In this document: piece after piece, positions 42,493 through 53,440 of the stretch
Layout of the letters: each line of letters opens with the position of its first letter
Position numbering within the stretch: position 1 is the stretch's first letter
NCBI GenBank assembly: GCA_014218235.1
Contig: CM024755.1
Coordinates: 37,716,713-37,780,712, forward strand
DNA: 64,000 nt
Direction of reading: 5' to 3'
Source: Colocasia esculenta
Taxonomy: Eukaryota > Streptophyta > Magnoliopsida > Alismatales > Araceae
The notes under the pieces: model-generated
Database searches by the model: none
What the model saw: the letters and a program-made list of their open reading frames with translations, nothing else
What the model was told of the DNA's origin: nothing
Program-made: the position numbers and the translations under genes

Positions 42493-44751
42493 TGATGATC
42501 AGTTTATCCCCATGTAATTTAAATAAATTACATATCTATTTTGGTGATTAACAAAACTATATAAAGTTTAATCTAACATATTTTCTATGAAATTTGAGCG
42601 CAGGAAATGAAACAAGGAATAACAAGCTAAATGGGTAAGCATTATTTACTCTGTAGCAATGTAAGTTCAAAGCATGAAATTTTCTAATTGCACATCGACT
42701 CTATAGTTGTTATAATGATTTCCTTAGAATCATAACGATTTCCTCATTTACATCAATTTTGATTCTATAACGATTCCATAAGTCCTTACTATTCTATTGC
42801 AGTCTACCTCACAACGATTCGTTAAAGGATCGCAAACGATTTGCCCTCACAACGATTCAGTAAGTGATCGCAATGATTTGCCCTCACAACGATTCGTTAA
42901 GTGATCGCAACGATTTGCCCTCACAACGATTCGATAAGTGATCGCAACGATTTGCCCTCACAACGATTCGGTAAGTGATCGCAACGATTTGCTTTCATAA
43001 TGATTTGCTAAGTATTCATAACGACTTGCTTTCGTAACGATTCCTTAAGTGATCATAATGATTTGCTTTCATAACGATTCACTAAGTATTCATAACGACT
43101 TGCTTTCGTAACGATTTCTTAAGTGATCATAATGATTTGCTTTCATAACGATTCGTTAAGTATTCATAACGATTTGCTTCTATAACGATTCGATAAGTGA
43201 TCACATCGACTTCTTAAAAGACAACGATTTGCTCTCACATCGATTTGATAAGTGAGAACAACGATTTCAGTGTCACAATGACTCATCAAGTTTCAAAACG
43301 ATTTGATCCTTGTAATGATTCGATAAGTTACATAACGACTCTGTTACTGTAACGATTCATCAAGTTACATAAAGACTTGGTCACTGTAACAATTTGATAC
43401 AGCAAACAACGATTCATTCACATTATCTTCAACAATTTGATTATAACGACTTGTGCATAACGATTTGCTTATGAAGTCACAACAATTTGTGTCTACAATA
43501 ATTTGTTTACGATTTGTATGTGCATCAGTTTGCTTATGAGTGCACAACGATTTATATGAATATCAACTCATTTGCATAACAATTTCATAAGTCATGCATA
43601 TAACGATTCCACGTGAAAATAATGATTTGATTTTCGAGCTCATTTTTTAATACGTTGAAAAGTCAAAGTCTTCACGTATATCTTTCTGACAACCATGCAT
43701 TTATTATGACTGAACGTATCACTGCAGTACATGCAAACGATATCTTCTATTCTCATGCTTATTCTGTAAACATCTTATTAGAAGAACAGAATGGAACTTC
43801 CATTTCTTTATAAAATCAATCTAACGTTGACTGACAACAAGAGACAGCCTAGCTATCTATTGTTTAAGCTTGTAATGCGTGCAGGTCTCTGACATCACTC
43901 GTCATACACCGTTGGATAAAATAGAAGCCAAAGGATATTACAGAAGATCTTCTCTCTGTGCGTGCATGAAGATCGTTGAACGGAAACCTCTACAGAACCA
44001 TGCAGTCTAACGTCAACAAAAGGTTAGAGACAACAGGCACTTCAACGTTCAAATTTCAAATAGAAGATGTATAAAGAAGAGTGAAGCTCTAGAAGATTAC
44101 AACTTTATGATTGAGAATACCAACTACAATCTTTCACAAGTTTTTCTGCGAGCATCTCAAAGAGCCAAGCCTCACTCTTTTAATTGTTTAGCTCTTAGCT
44201 CTCTGCATTCATTGTATTAGTCTTGTGAGCTTCTAAGAACTGAGAGTGTCCCTCACTGTAGAACTTTCCCTCTCAGTCTTAGCTTCAGATCTAGCATTAT
44301 ATAAGCTTGATCTAGGGGCTTGATCTCATTTCACATTCTTATGTTCCCTTCATATTGAAGGAAGACCTGGGGGTTCTAGGGTGTGTGTTCCCTTCAAGTA
44401 GAAGGAAGACCTGGTGGTATCCAGGGTGTTGTAATTCCTCTTCGGTTTGTGAAGATAAGACCAGTTGCGGCTGGGTGTGTAAGGGTCTATAAGGGGGACT
44501 ATACCCTTAGGTAGTGAAAGCATGAGTTGTTGCTCAGGGACTGGACGTAGGACTCCTGTGGAAAGGAGGTCTGAACCAGGATAAATTCTCTGTGTTGTCT
44601 GTGTTCTTGCTTTGCGTCTGCTATCTTTCTTTACTAACTCTAACACCCATCGAAGTGTGTTTTGTGTAACTGTTTTGTGAACAGGTTCAAGGTACTCAAT
44701 ATTTTCAAGAATCCCATTCACCCCCCCTCTGGGTTTGCTAGCTGGGCAACA
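42493..44751 (+). repeat. S2 5' LTR
   Basis: About 2.26 kb, ending GCTGGGCAACA just before the primer site. It contains the ACGATT array, two TATA-like words (TTTATAAAATC at 43807, GTATAAAGAAG at 44069) and purine tracts downstream. The start is inferred from loss of the RT sentence of S1. Confidence 0.8.
42700..43640 (+). repeat. ACGATT repeat array in S2 LTR, 37-bp core period
   Basis: Core unit CCCTCACAACGATTCGTTAAG ... ATCGCAACGATTTG has starts at 42844, 42881, 42918 and 42955, exactly 37 bp apart; looser copies with CATAACGA and TTTCGTAACGA run on to about 43640. AACGATT or AACGACT occurs dozens of times. Confidence 0.93.
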
Positions 44752-44753
44752 AG

Positions 44754-44765
44754 TGGTATCAGAGC
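44754..44765 (+). promoter_or_regulatory. Primer-binding site of S2 (initiator tRNA-Met)
   Basis: TGGTATCAGAGC, two bases after the LTR end CAACA. Confidence 0.93.
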
Positions 44766-44816
44766 GAGTCTCTTCAACAAAGAAGAAGATCCAACGATCT
44801 GAAGAGAAAAGATCAA

Positions 44817-45400
44817 ATGGCAGCCCAAGGTCACTCCGAAGGTCAGTCAGTTAACAGACCACTGCTGTTCAATGGAGAAGATTACACCTATTGGAAAACA
44901 AGAATGGAGTATTTCCTACAAGGTCTCGACTATCAGATCTGGTCAATAGTTGAAGAAGGTGATCTTTTGGTTACTAATGAAAGAGATAAGTGGACTGAAG
45001 ACGACAAGAAAAGGATCTCCCTAAACTGCAAAGCCAAGAGCATTCTATGCTGTGCTCTTAGCAAGAAGGAATTCAACAGAATTTTCGCTTGCAAATCCGC
45101 CATGGAAATGTGGGAAAAGCTCAGGATCACATACGAAGGCACCGACAAAGTCAAGGAAACCAGGATAGACATACTGATGACACAATATGAAAGGTTTCAG
45201 ATGCAGCCAGGGGAGTCAATAACCCAAATGTTTAGCAGATTTACAGACATCACAAATGGGTTAGCCAGTCTTGGAAAAACCTACCATCTTCTTGGACTCC
45301 CAAAGTAACAGCCATAGAAGAAGCCAATGACCTGAAGAGGATGTCATTGGAGAAACTTGTTGGGTCCCTTATGGCCTATGAAATCAACATGGAGAGACTG
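44817..45400 (+). pseudogene. gag: S2 gag, N-terminal part
   Basis: Starts MAAQGHSEGQSVNRPLLFNG about 50 bases after the primer site, so the start is well placed. Copia gag wording follows: YTYWKTRMEYFLQGLDYQIW, NCKAKSILCCALSKKEFNRI, AMEMWEKLRITYEGTDKVKE, FQMQPGESITQMFSRFTDIT. A frameshift near 45290 (GLASLGKTYHLLGLPK, then stop) is followed by out-of-frame remains of the KLVGSLMAYEINMERL region. Cut at 45400 by C2. Confidence 0.88.
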
Positions 45401-48400
45401 TGCGACGACCCTCCTTATACCGGTACGATTATACCAATCCACGTCGGTATAGTGAGTCTCGTCACAGTGGGACATTTACCCAAGCACTACACACATGATT
45501 GAGATGTACACAAATATGAATACAGAGTAGCGAAAGTAAAAGAACTACTGTCTTTTCATTTCATCATCCACATTAAACATACATGATCCATATAGCAATT
45601 TAAGGAACTAAGTCCACATAATGAAATACAAAATTCAAATTACATTGTTCGTCCACAAATTTACATAAGCTTCAATTTCATAAGTCTCAATTACATACTA
45701 TGAAAGTAAGATACAATGATGGTGACTCCACAACACTCTACTCTCCTCGATCGGAGTCATTCTCAACGGTCTCCTCTAAGGAAGTAGGGTCACCTGCTAA
45801 ACCTGTACGCCGAAGCAAGAGTGAGTCTAAAAGACTCAGCAAGTAAATTCCATACACATCATACATGCATACATCACAAGTAGGCCATTCATTCAATTTT
45901 ATTAATCAAAACATGTAGCATGGTTGTACAATAATGGAAACAACTTGTCCTGATATTTCTACATAATTCACAACACATGATACATGGTTTATGTCATTCC
46001 AAATTAAAATACCTACCACATGCTTTCTACTTATCTATCCACATGAGAGCTACATTCACCATTTAAGCTACAACTTGATAGCAATTTAGCATGGGATTTT
46101 CACACACATAAAAGGAAAATACTCCCAACATGGATTCTACATATTTTTGTACATGTAAAACATTGTTATAACACATTAAGGTTGCTGTTTTGACATGAAT
46201 CCCACATTTCCATAACATGAATCACACTTTCACATTCTAACACATTTGTTTCACATGTTTACACAATTGCACATTCACATTGTTTACTTTTACACATTAC
46301 ACATATACACATGTTCACACTACACAATTTGTACATATACACATTCACATTTTCACATTTAGATGCCATGACACATAGTCCAAACCACCACTAGAAGGAC
46401 ACATTCACATCACATAACACATAACACGTAGACGCCACCTAGGCAACACAGTGACGGCCCTTGGTATTGCGCAGACCGGGAGAAGAACTCTCCACCCTAA
46501 CCAGTGGTACTTGTCCACCTCCAGGATTTCATCCTAATGTCCATAGGATTTTAACACATTGAACCTTCCTGTGGGGACTTTTCCACGGTACGGTTCCACA
46601 GCCCTCTATGGAAGCAGTGTCACACACGGCACAATTTACACATTTCGATTTTTAACACACACACATTTCACCCAATTTACGCATTACTTACGTTGTCGCT
46701 ATTAAGCACATGGTTCAGTTTTTTCCTAATTCATGGTGCTACTATTTGACAGAGTTTAAACACTCAGTAATTTACACTAATCAGGTTGAAAACACATAAT
46801 CAAACCATAATCATGATAGCATGCATTAATAGCTCATTTTCACATGGGAATTTCACAATATAACCTACTATTACCCAAATCTCATGAAAATTTAACCACA
46901 CACTGGTTGTAGGGTTTAGACCACTCATGCAAATTTTCACATTTTTTCGGAATTACACAGAATTTACAGAAAATGAAACAATCATTCACATGCCATTAAT
47001 AATTCAGTTATCATGGAAGCACAACATAAATGTCAGATTTGGCAATTCTCAGACCTGTACCTAACATGCACATTATCACCGAATTTTTCTTCGTATTTAT
47101 CTCACATCATACTATTTACTGTGATTTTTACATGACCCTACACATGCTTTCTCAATTCATTACCGAAATTGTAATAAATCAGATGATCATGGGAAAATTT
47201 CCAATTTTGCAGAGCATGGACTGACATACATACACATGGTCTAGAAAATTTATGGCAATCAAATTCCTCACGAATCATGTGAACAGTAGACTAACACAAC
47301 CAAGGCCTCATCTAACATGCATTTTTCATAAATGTAACCATTTACACTATTTACAGAAATTCACAAAATCTCACAACGCATTCCACCATTCATAATACAT
47401 AGCATATAACGTTTACAATATATCCTCATGCGAAAAAACTTCGGAAATTAATCATATATAAGGAAGAACAACTCACTATTCTGTCCTGAAGAACTAAACG
47501 GCAAAGGCTAGCCGTTCAAAGGGGTTAACGGCAACATCGTCTGCCACCAACTGAAGAGATTAACGGCAAGGGATCTTACTGTTAGGTTCCTGTTTGTGCA
47601 AAAACACAGACCGAGCTCCAAAGAAAGGGTGAATGTGGGGGATCCAGGACACGAGTAAAATCCTATAAAATATCTAAGACTTATTGGACATATACATGCA
47701 TCACGGGGATGGGTTACTTGCCTTTAGAAAAATCTCCAAGGGGATCTAAATGGCTGTTGAAGCTCTTCTTGGGCAGTGCCAAGAAGCCTCCAAAACACCT
47801 CCACTCCGGCTTTTGTGATGATCCTCGCAGCACACCAGAGCCAGGGATGTGTAGCCTGATGTCAAGGGTTCCTCCTTGTCGAAGTAGATCACCGGAAGAA
47901 GCCACCAGTCTTCAGATCTCAAGGCTCAAAGTTCTGTTTTCGCACAGGGACTTAGGGTTTCTAGGGTTTTCTTTGCCAAGAGAGAAAGGGGTCTCTTCCA
48001 GCTGCTAAGGGGTGTTTCTACATAAGTCTAGGCTTGGGGCATGCGTGGGCAGGGTCTGATGGGAGTTGAGAGCCGTTGGGAGACATCTTCCCAATCAGTG
48101 AGCAAGCCCAACCCGGAATTTCGGGGTCTGCTGTGCACAGAAAATCAGAGAAGTAGACGTCCACATCCATAGCCGTTTACCTCATAGTTGGCGTCCAGCG
48201 ACATGGACGTTTACTCAACATGGACGTCCATCCATGTTGACGCCAATTTGCTCTTCGGCCAGAGCATTAAACCATGCAGAAAACCATATATAAGCTATAT
48301 ATATACCTGCAATATATATAGTATAGTGTACACACTACTACACTATGCAAACAAACAATAATTACATCTAAACATACACATGCGTACATAAGTACACCTA

Positions 48401-48504
48401 GCTAATATGTACGTAGATATCTACATATGCATATATAATATTTACACACAAGCACGAATCCACACACACAACAAAATAAAAGGACAAAATTTGAGGGCCT
48501 TACG
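45401..48504 (-). repeat. C2 3' LTR, about 3.1 kb
   Basis: The + strand starts TGCGACGACCCTCC (D has TGTGACGGCCCTC) and ends GGGCCTTACG next to the polypurine tract. It contains many ACACATT/CACATTCAC words (46190-46720), a conserved block (46450-46620: GACCGGGAGAA ... CCAGTGGTACTTGTCCACCTCC) shared with D, and AT-rich TATATA sequence near 48284-48345 that could hold the promoter in the minus sense. Confidence 0.8.
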
Positions 48505-48521
48505 CCCTCTCCCCCTTAAGG
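48505..48521 (-). promoter_or_regulatory. Polypurine tract of C2
   Basis: The minus strand reads CCTTAAGGGGGAGAGGG directly before the LTR, after the chromovirus phrase TTCGAGGACGAAGTTT. Confidence 0.85.
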
Positions 48522-48549
48522 AAACTTCGTCCTCGAAGTTTAAACAACA

Positions 48550-51500
48550 CTACTCGAACAAATGACGATACTTCTTCCTCATCGCATCCTCAAGCTCCCA
48601 AGTAGCCTCCTCTCGCGAGAAGTTCCGCCATAGAACCTTCACTGACGTAATACTCTTGTTCCGGAGATGCTGGACCTTCCAGTCAAGAATAGCTACTGGC
48701 TACTCCACATATGACAGATCTGGCTGGATCTCCACTGGCTCGTGACTAATAACATGAGACGGATCTCGAACATACTTCCTGAGCATAGATACGTGGAAAA
48801 CGGGATGAACACTAGTTAAAGCCGGAGGCAAAGCTAGCTCGTAAGCCACGCTACCTAAACGCCTGAGAATCTCATACGGGCCAATGAATCTGGGACTTAA
48901 TTTGCTATGTCTGCCAAACCTGACGACACCTCGAGTAGGTGAAATCTTCAAAAAGACATGCTCACCCACCTCAAACTCCAAATCCTTCCTCCTGTTATCG
49001 GCGTAGCTCTTCTGCCTATCCTGTGCCGCAACAAGCCTCTTCCTGATAAGCTGAATCTTATCCGAAGTCTCCTGAACTAACTTTGGACCGATCAACAGCC
49101 TATCGCCGGTCTCCTCCCAACATAAAGGAGATCTGCAAGGCCTTCCATACAACGCCTCAAATGGAGCCATACTAATGCTCGCATGAAAATTGTTGTTGTA
49201 TGCGAACTCCACTAGAGGTAAATGGTGCTCCCAATCGTCCTTCCAATCCAGTACACACGCCCTCAACATATCCTCGAGTATCTGGATAGTCCTCTTAGAC
49301 TGTCCATCTGTATGGGGATGAAACACCGAACTGAGCTTCAGCTCCAAACCTAAAGCATCCTGAAGACCCTTCCACAACCTCGAAGTAAATCTCGGATCTC
49401 GATCCGAAATGATCGACTTCGGCACACCATGCAATCTAATAATGCTACTGACATACAATCTAGCCAAGCTCTCTACTGACTGCTTCTTCTTCATAGGCAA
49501 GAAATGCACAGTCTTCGAGAATCTATCTACGACTACCCAAATCGAGTCATTACCCCATCTAGATCGAGGCAAACCCGAAACAAAATCCATAGTGACAGCT
49601 TCCCACTTCCATACTGGGATTTCCATCTTCTGCATAAGACCAGATGGTCGCTGCCGCTCGGCCTTCACTTGCTGGCACACTAAACACCTAGATACATAAT
49701 CCGCTGCATCCCTCTTCATGCCCGACCACCAAAAGGACCTCTTCAAATCTTAGTACATCTTAGTGTTATCCGGATGAATAGAGAATCTCGACCTATGAGC
49801 TTCTGCTAAAACATGCTCACAGACATCTACAATGTCAGGAACACATACTCGGTAGTGGAATCTAATCACACCATCCTCATCACGAGCGATGCCTACCTTG
49901 CCCACTAACTCTTGGAGTCTAGGGTTGGCTTTCTGTTGTTCGATCACCTCATCCAACACCGAAGATCTAAGGGACAACTGAGCCACAAAAGCTTGACATA
50001 AGGGCTCTAACTCAGTCATCGAACACGTCGCATCCTCCAACATCTTCCAATCCTACTGGAGCGAAGACCTCCTCCTGCTAAGAGCATCCGCTACGACATT
50101 CGCCTTTCCTGGATGATATTGAAGATCGAAGTCGTAGTCCTTGAGGAACTCAATCCATCTCCTCTACCGTAGGTTTAGTTCCTTCTGGGAGAAGAGATAC
50201 CTCAAGCTCTTATGGTCAGTGAACACCTCAAATCTGACACCATAAAGATAGTGCCTCCAGATCTTTAGTGCATGAACCACTGCCGCAAGCTCCAAATCAT
50301 GAATCGGATAGTTACGCTCATGCTCCTTCAATTGGCGAGAAGCATACGCCACTACTCTTCCTTGCTGCATTAGTACACAGCCTAAGCCAATCCGAGATGC
50401 ATCCGTATAAATGGCAAAACCTTCAGCACCACTAGGTAATACCAATACCGGGGTGGAAGTAAGTTTAGCCTTCAATAATTGAAAGCTACTCTCACATGTC
50501 TCGGACCACACAAACTTCACCCCCTTTCTGGTAAGTTGAGTCAGTGGGGCGGCGATGGATGAAAATCCCTCAATGAATCGCCGATAGTAACCAGCCAAAC
50601 TAAGAAAACTACGAATCTCCGAAGTCTTGGGGGTCTCCCAATCCATAACTGCCTGGACCTTTGCTGCATCAACTGCTACACCAGCATCGGAGATAACATG
50701 CCCAAGAAAATGAACCTCACGCAACCAAAAATCGCACTTGTTGAATTTTGCATACAGCTTGTGCTCACGGAGAACCTCTAACACTACCCTCAAATGCTGA
50801 TGGTGTGTGGCCTCATCCGGAGAGTAGACCAACACATCATCGATAAATACCACAATAAAACTATCTAAGTACGGCCTAAAAACCCTGTTCATGAGATCCA
50901 TGAACGCTGCAGGGGCATTGGTCAATCCGAAAGGAAGGACCAAAAACTCATAATGTCCATAACGGGTTCTAAACGCCGTCTTGGACACATCCTCACTCCT
51001 AATCCTCAGCTGATGATAACCAGATCGCAAATCGATCTTAGAAAAGACTGATGCATTTTGCAGCTGGTCAAACAAATCATCAATACGAGGTAAGGGATAC
51101 TGTTCTTCACTGTCACTTGGTTTAGCTTCCTATAATAAATGCATAACCTAAGTGATCCATCCTTCTTCTTTACGAATAAGACAGGTGCGCCCCAAGGGGA
51201 AACACTAGGGCGAATAAATCCCTTAACTAGTAATTCTTGCAACTGCTTCCTTATCTCGGCTAACTCCGCAGGTGCCATCCGATATGGAGCCTTCGAGATA
51301 GGAGAGGTGCCCGGAAGCAACTCTATAGTGAACTCTATCTTTCTATCCGGTGGCAATCAAGACAAATCATTGGGAAAGACGTATGGAAAATCCTGCACTA
51401 CCTCGATCTCTGCAAGAGTAGGTGACTCACCAGCCTCAGGTACTAACACTACGCTGGCAAGAAAAGCGTCACAACCCTTGTTTACCATGCGCATCGCCTT

Positions 51501-52211
51501 CATGGCAGAGATGACCAACTTTCCTGCCAAGTTTCTTGGCAAGGGATGAGAGAACTCGTCCTCACTAGGAATGCGGAAAACAATCCTCTTCCGGCGACAA
51601 TCTACTAACGCATAGTGCTCCTCTAGCCAATCCAGACCAAGAATAGCATCAAAGTCCTTCATCTTTAGCAAGAAGAAATACCCTTCCAGGACTCTATCCT
51701 CAATGCACACAGGTAACGACGAAATACACTTCCCAGTCGATACCGTAACCGCGGGTGTGTGTACAGACAATGGGACTTCTAAATATTCAGATTCTATGCC
51801 TGACTCTAGAGCTAACTGCCTAGCGAACCACTCGGAAATGAACGAGTGAGTGGCACCCATATCGAACAAAACCCGAGCGTGCACACCTAGAAGTAAAACC
51901 GTACCTTCGGTAACATGCTCCGCCTGCTCAGCATCCTCTCGTGCTAGGGCAAACACTCGAGCTGCGGCTCGAGGCCTTCTTGGTCTTCTTGTAGCCGGCG
52001 CTGCTGCTGCTACTGCTGCTGGGGTTGGCGCTCTGCGCTGGACTCCCTGCTGAAGTCTCGGACAATCCTTGATCTTGGGGTCGCTGCTCCCGCACTTCAA
52101 GCATTTTCCCGCTACCATCCAACACTCCGTACCACCGTGTGTCTTCCCGCAATGGGGACACTCCTTCTTCACACTAGGGGAACATTGAGAAGGTACCTGA
52201 GTACTGCTGGC
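48550..52211 (-). pseudogene. gag-pol: C2 gag end and pol (PRO-RT-RH-INT-chromodomain)
   Basis: Two knuckles: CPHCGKTHGGTECW and CLKCGSSDPKIKDC; in the second the zinc-ligand His is Pro. Protease VLFDMGATHSFISEWFARQL, ending LGLDWLEEHYALVDC. RT (51356-50164): ISKAPYRMAPAELAEIRKQL, LPFGLTNAPAAFMDLMNRVF, VVFIDDVLVYSPDE with both Asp intact; RNase H FTDHKSLRYLFSQ. Integrase (50043-48700): FSIHPDNTKMY, CLVCQQVKAERQ, MDFVSGLPRS, ISDRDPRFTS, then DGQSKRTIQ in which the catalytic Glu is Lys (codon about 49294-49296). Chromodomain VKVLWRNFSREEATWELEDA. TAG at 50164, 50053 and 48700 fits lost CAG; others near 49747 and 51357. The best-preserved gypsy pol here, with 303 and 348 codons open. Confidence 0.94.
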
Positions 52212-52679
52212 TGATAACTACATATTTTTTTTGTGTTAAACTTCATACATATAGTTAAGTTTAGACAGTCTTTGTCTGTAAATAAAGTGTATTTTGATTT
52301 TAATTTTCATTTCGTCCAAAAATAAATTTCAAAGCATATTAGTTAAATTCTCGAGTTGAACACATAATTAAAGTCTCACTTAATAAAAATCAATAAATTT
52401 TGAATAGTTTATGTTTCTTTACATTGTATATAAATAATTTTTTTTATCACTTTAAACATCTTTTAATTCTTGTAAATATTAGTGTGTAAATAAATTTGAT
52501 TCACCCAATATAATCATGACACATACCCCCTTAAAATTTATTTTACCATTTCTAAACACCTCACCAATACCCTCATGCCACATACCCCATCCAATCTTAT
52601 TTACAAATATCCCACCCCACCCACTTATTCTACTTAAACAAAGTCTTTTTTGCTTTCCACCAGGCCAAGCAGACGAATC

Positions 52680-53420
52680 TGCTGGAAGCTTCAAGAAAGG
52701 CTGCATTGGGCATGGCGGTTTGGGGCTTGAAGCTGAAGGCGCAGGGCGGCTAGGCCTGCTGAGGAGGCGACCGGATCTGTGTGCTGATGTAGAAGCTCCT
52801 GTGCACGGCTGGGTGGTGTGCAGATGGCGCTGGCTGTGGGGAGTGCCCAGATCGCAGCTGTGCAGCGGCTGGCAGGTGTGTGTTGTGTGCGGCGGCTGAG
52901 GTGATGCAGAGAATCTGGAGCTTGCAGGGCCTGTGCGAAGTAAGGTTGGGCGGAGCTCGTGCGAAGCAGTGTGTGCAGATGGCGGGAAGCAGCGCCCAGG
53001 TGAACCAGATGGGGGCGCGATGCAGGTGGATCCGGTGCAGAGCAGCGCCTGGTGTTGTGCGCCTGGTTCTGTGCACAGCGATGCAGGGAGAAGGTGCAGG
53101 GCAACTGGGCCTACTGAGGAGGCGACCGGATCTGTGTGCTGATGTAGAAGCTCCTGTGCGCGGATGGAGGTGCTGTGCGCGGCGACTGTGCGAGGGCGGC
53201 TGCTGGATCCGGCTGAGGCGGTGCTAAGCTGGAAGTGGATCTGATGTATCCCGCGTGCAGGTGATGGCGGGCTGGCAGATGGCAGCTGAGGTGGCCGGCT
53301 CGCGTGGCCAGATGTGTGCGATGGTGGGCTCGAGCGGCTGAGGTGCTGGAGCTCGTGTGCAGTGCCCGTGCAAAGCAAATTTGGGCGGGAAGTGAGGCCG
53401 TTGTGCAGAGGCGCCTAGAA
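52680..53420. repeat. GC-rich island with about 355-bp internal duplication in A LTR
   Basis: The phrase GAGGAGGCGACCGGATCTGTG ... TGTAGAAGCTCCTGTGC(G/A)CGG occurs at about 52762-52810 and again at about 53115-53165. It is mirrored in the 3' LTR at about 60080 and 60450. Composition contrasts sharply with the AT-rich flanks. A long antisense open frame (about 300 codons, minus, 52479-53378) and others overlap it and look compositional. Confidence 0.75.
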
Positions 53421-53433
53421 GCGGGGAGGAGCC

Positions 53434-53440
53434 TATATAA
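53434..53440 (+). promoter_or_regulatory. TATA box in A 5' LTR
   Basis: GAGGAGCCTATATAAGGACCTCAGG, repeated in the 3' LTR at 60769-60775. It lies at the downstream edge of the GC-rich island. Confidence 0.8.

Larger units (their letters stand above)
42493..45400 (+). mobile_element. S2, second Ty1/copia SIRE-type element, left part
   Basis: LTR (start TGATGATCAG, position plus or minus a few bases), initiator tRNA-Met primer site and the first 195 codons of gag. Inserted in S1's RT and cut at 45401 by C2. It differs from S1 in LTR sequence and repeat array, so it is a separate family. Confidence 0.85.
45401..52211 (-). mobile_element. C2, Ty3/gypsy Tekay-type chromovirus, 3' part
   Basis: On the minus strand: end of gag, PRO, RT, RNase H, INT with chromodomain, polypurine tract, then a 3.1-kb LTR. 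Its left boundary at 45401 (TGCGACGACCC) abuts S2 gag. It is interrupted at 52212 by A, so the start of gag and the other LTR should lie beyond 64000. D at 61904 is a second LTR of this family. Confidence 0.88.

Noticed and set aside
42844..43000. 37-bp repeats at 42844 onward as a CRISPR-like array
   Set aside because: Units are contiguous without unique spacers and lie in a plant copia LTR.
44350..44721. 123-codon minus frame in the S2 LTR
   Set aside because: Falls in the transcribed end of an LTR, antisense, with no recognisable domain.
52479..53378. 299-codon antisense frame (and the copy at 60009-60713) as a real gene
   Set aside because: It lies in the GC-rich part of an Athila LTR, is low-complexity (Ser, His, Pro, Ala), has overlapping equally long frames on the same strand, and matches no family I know.
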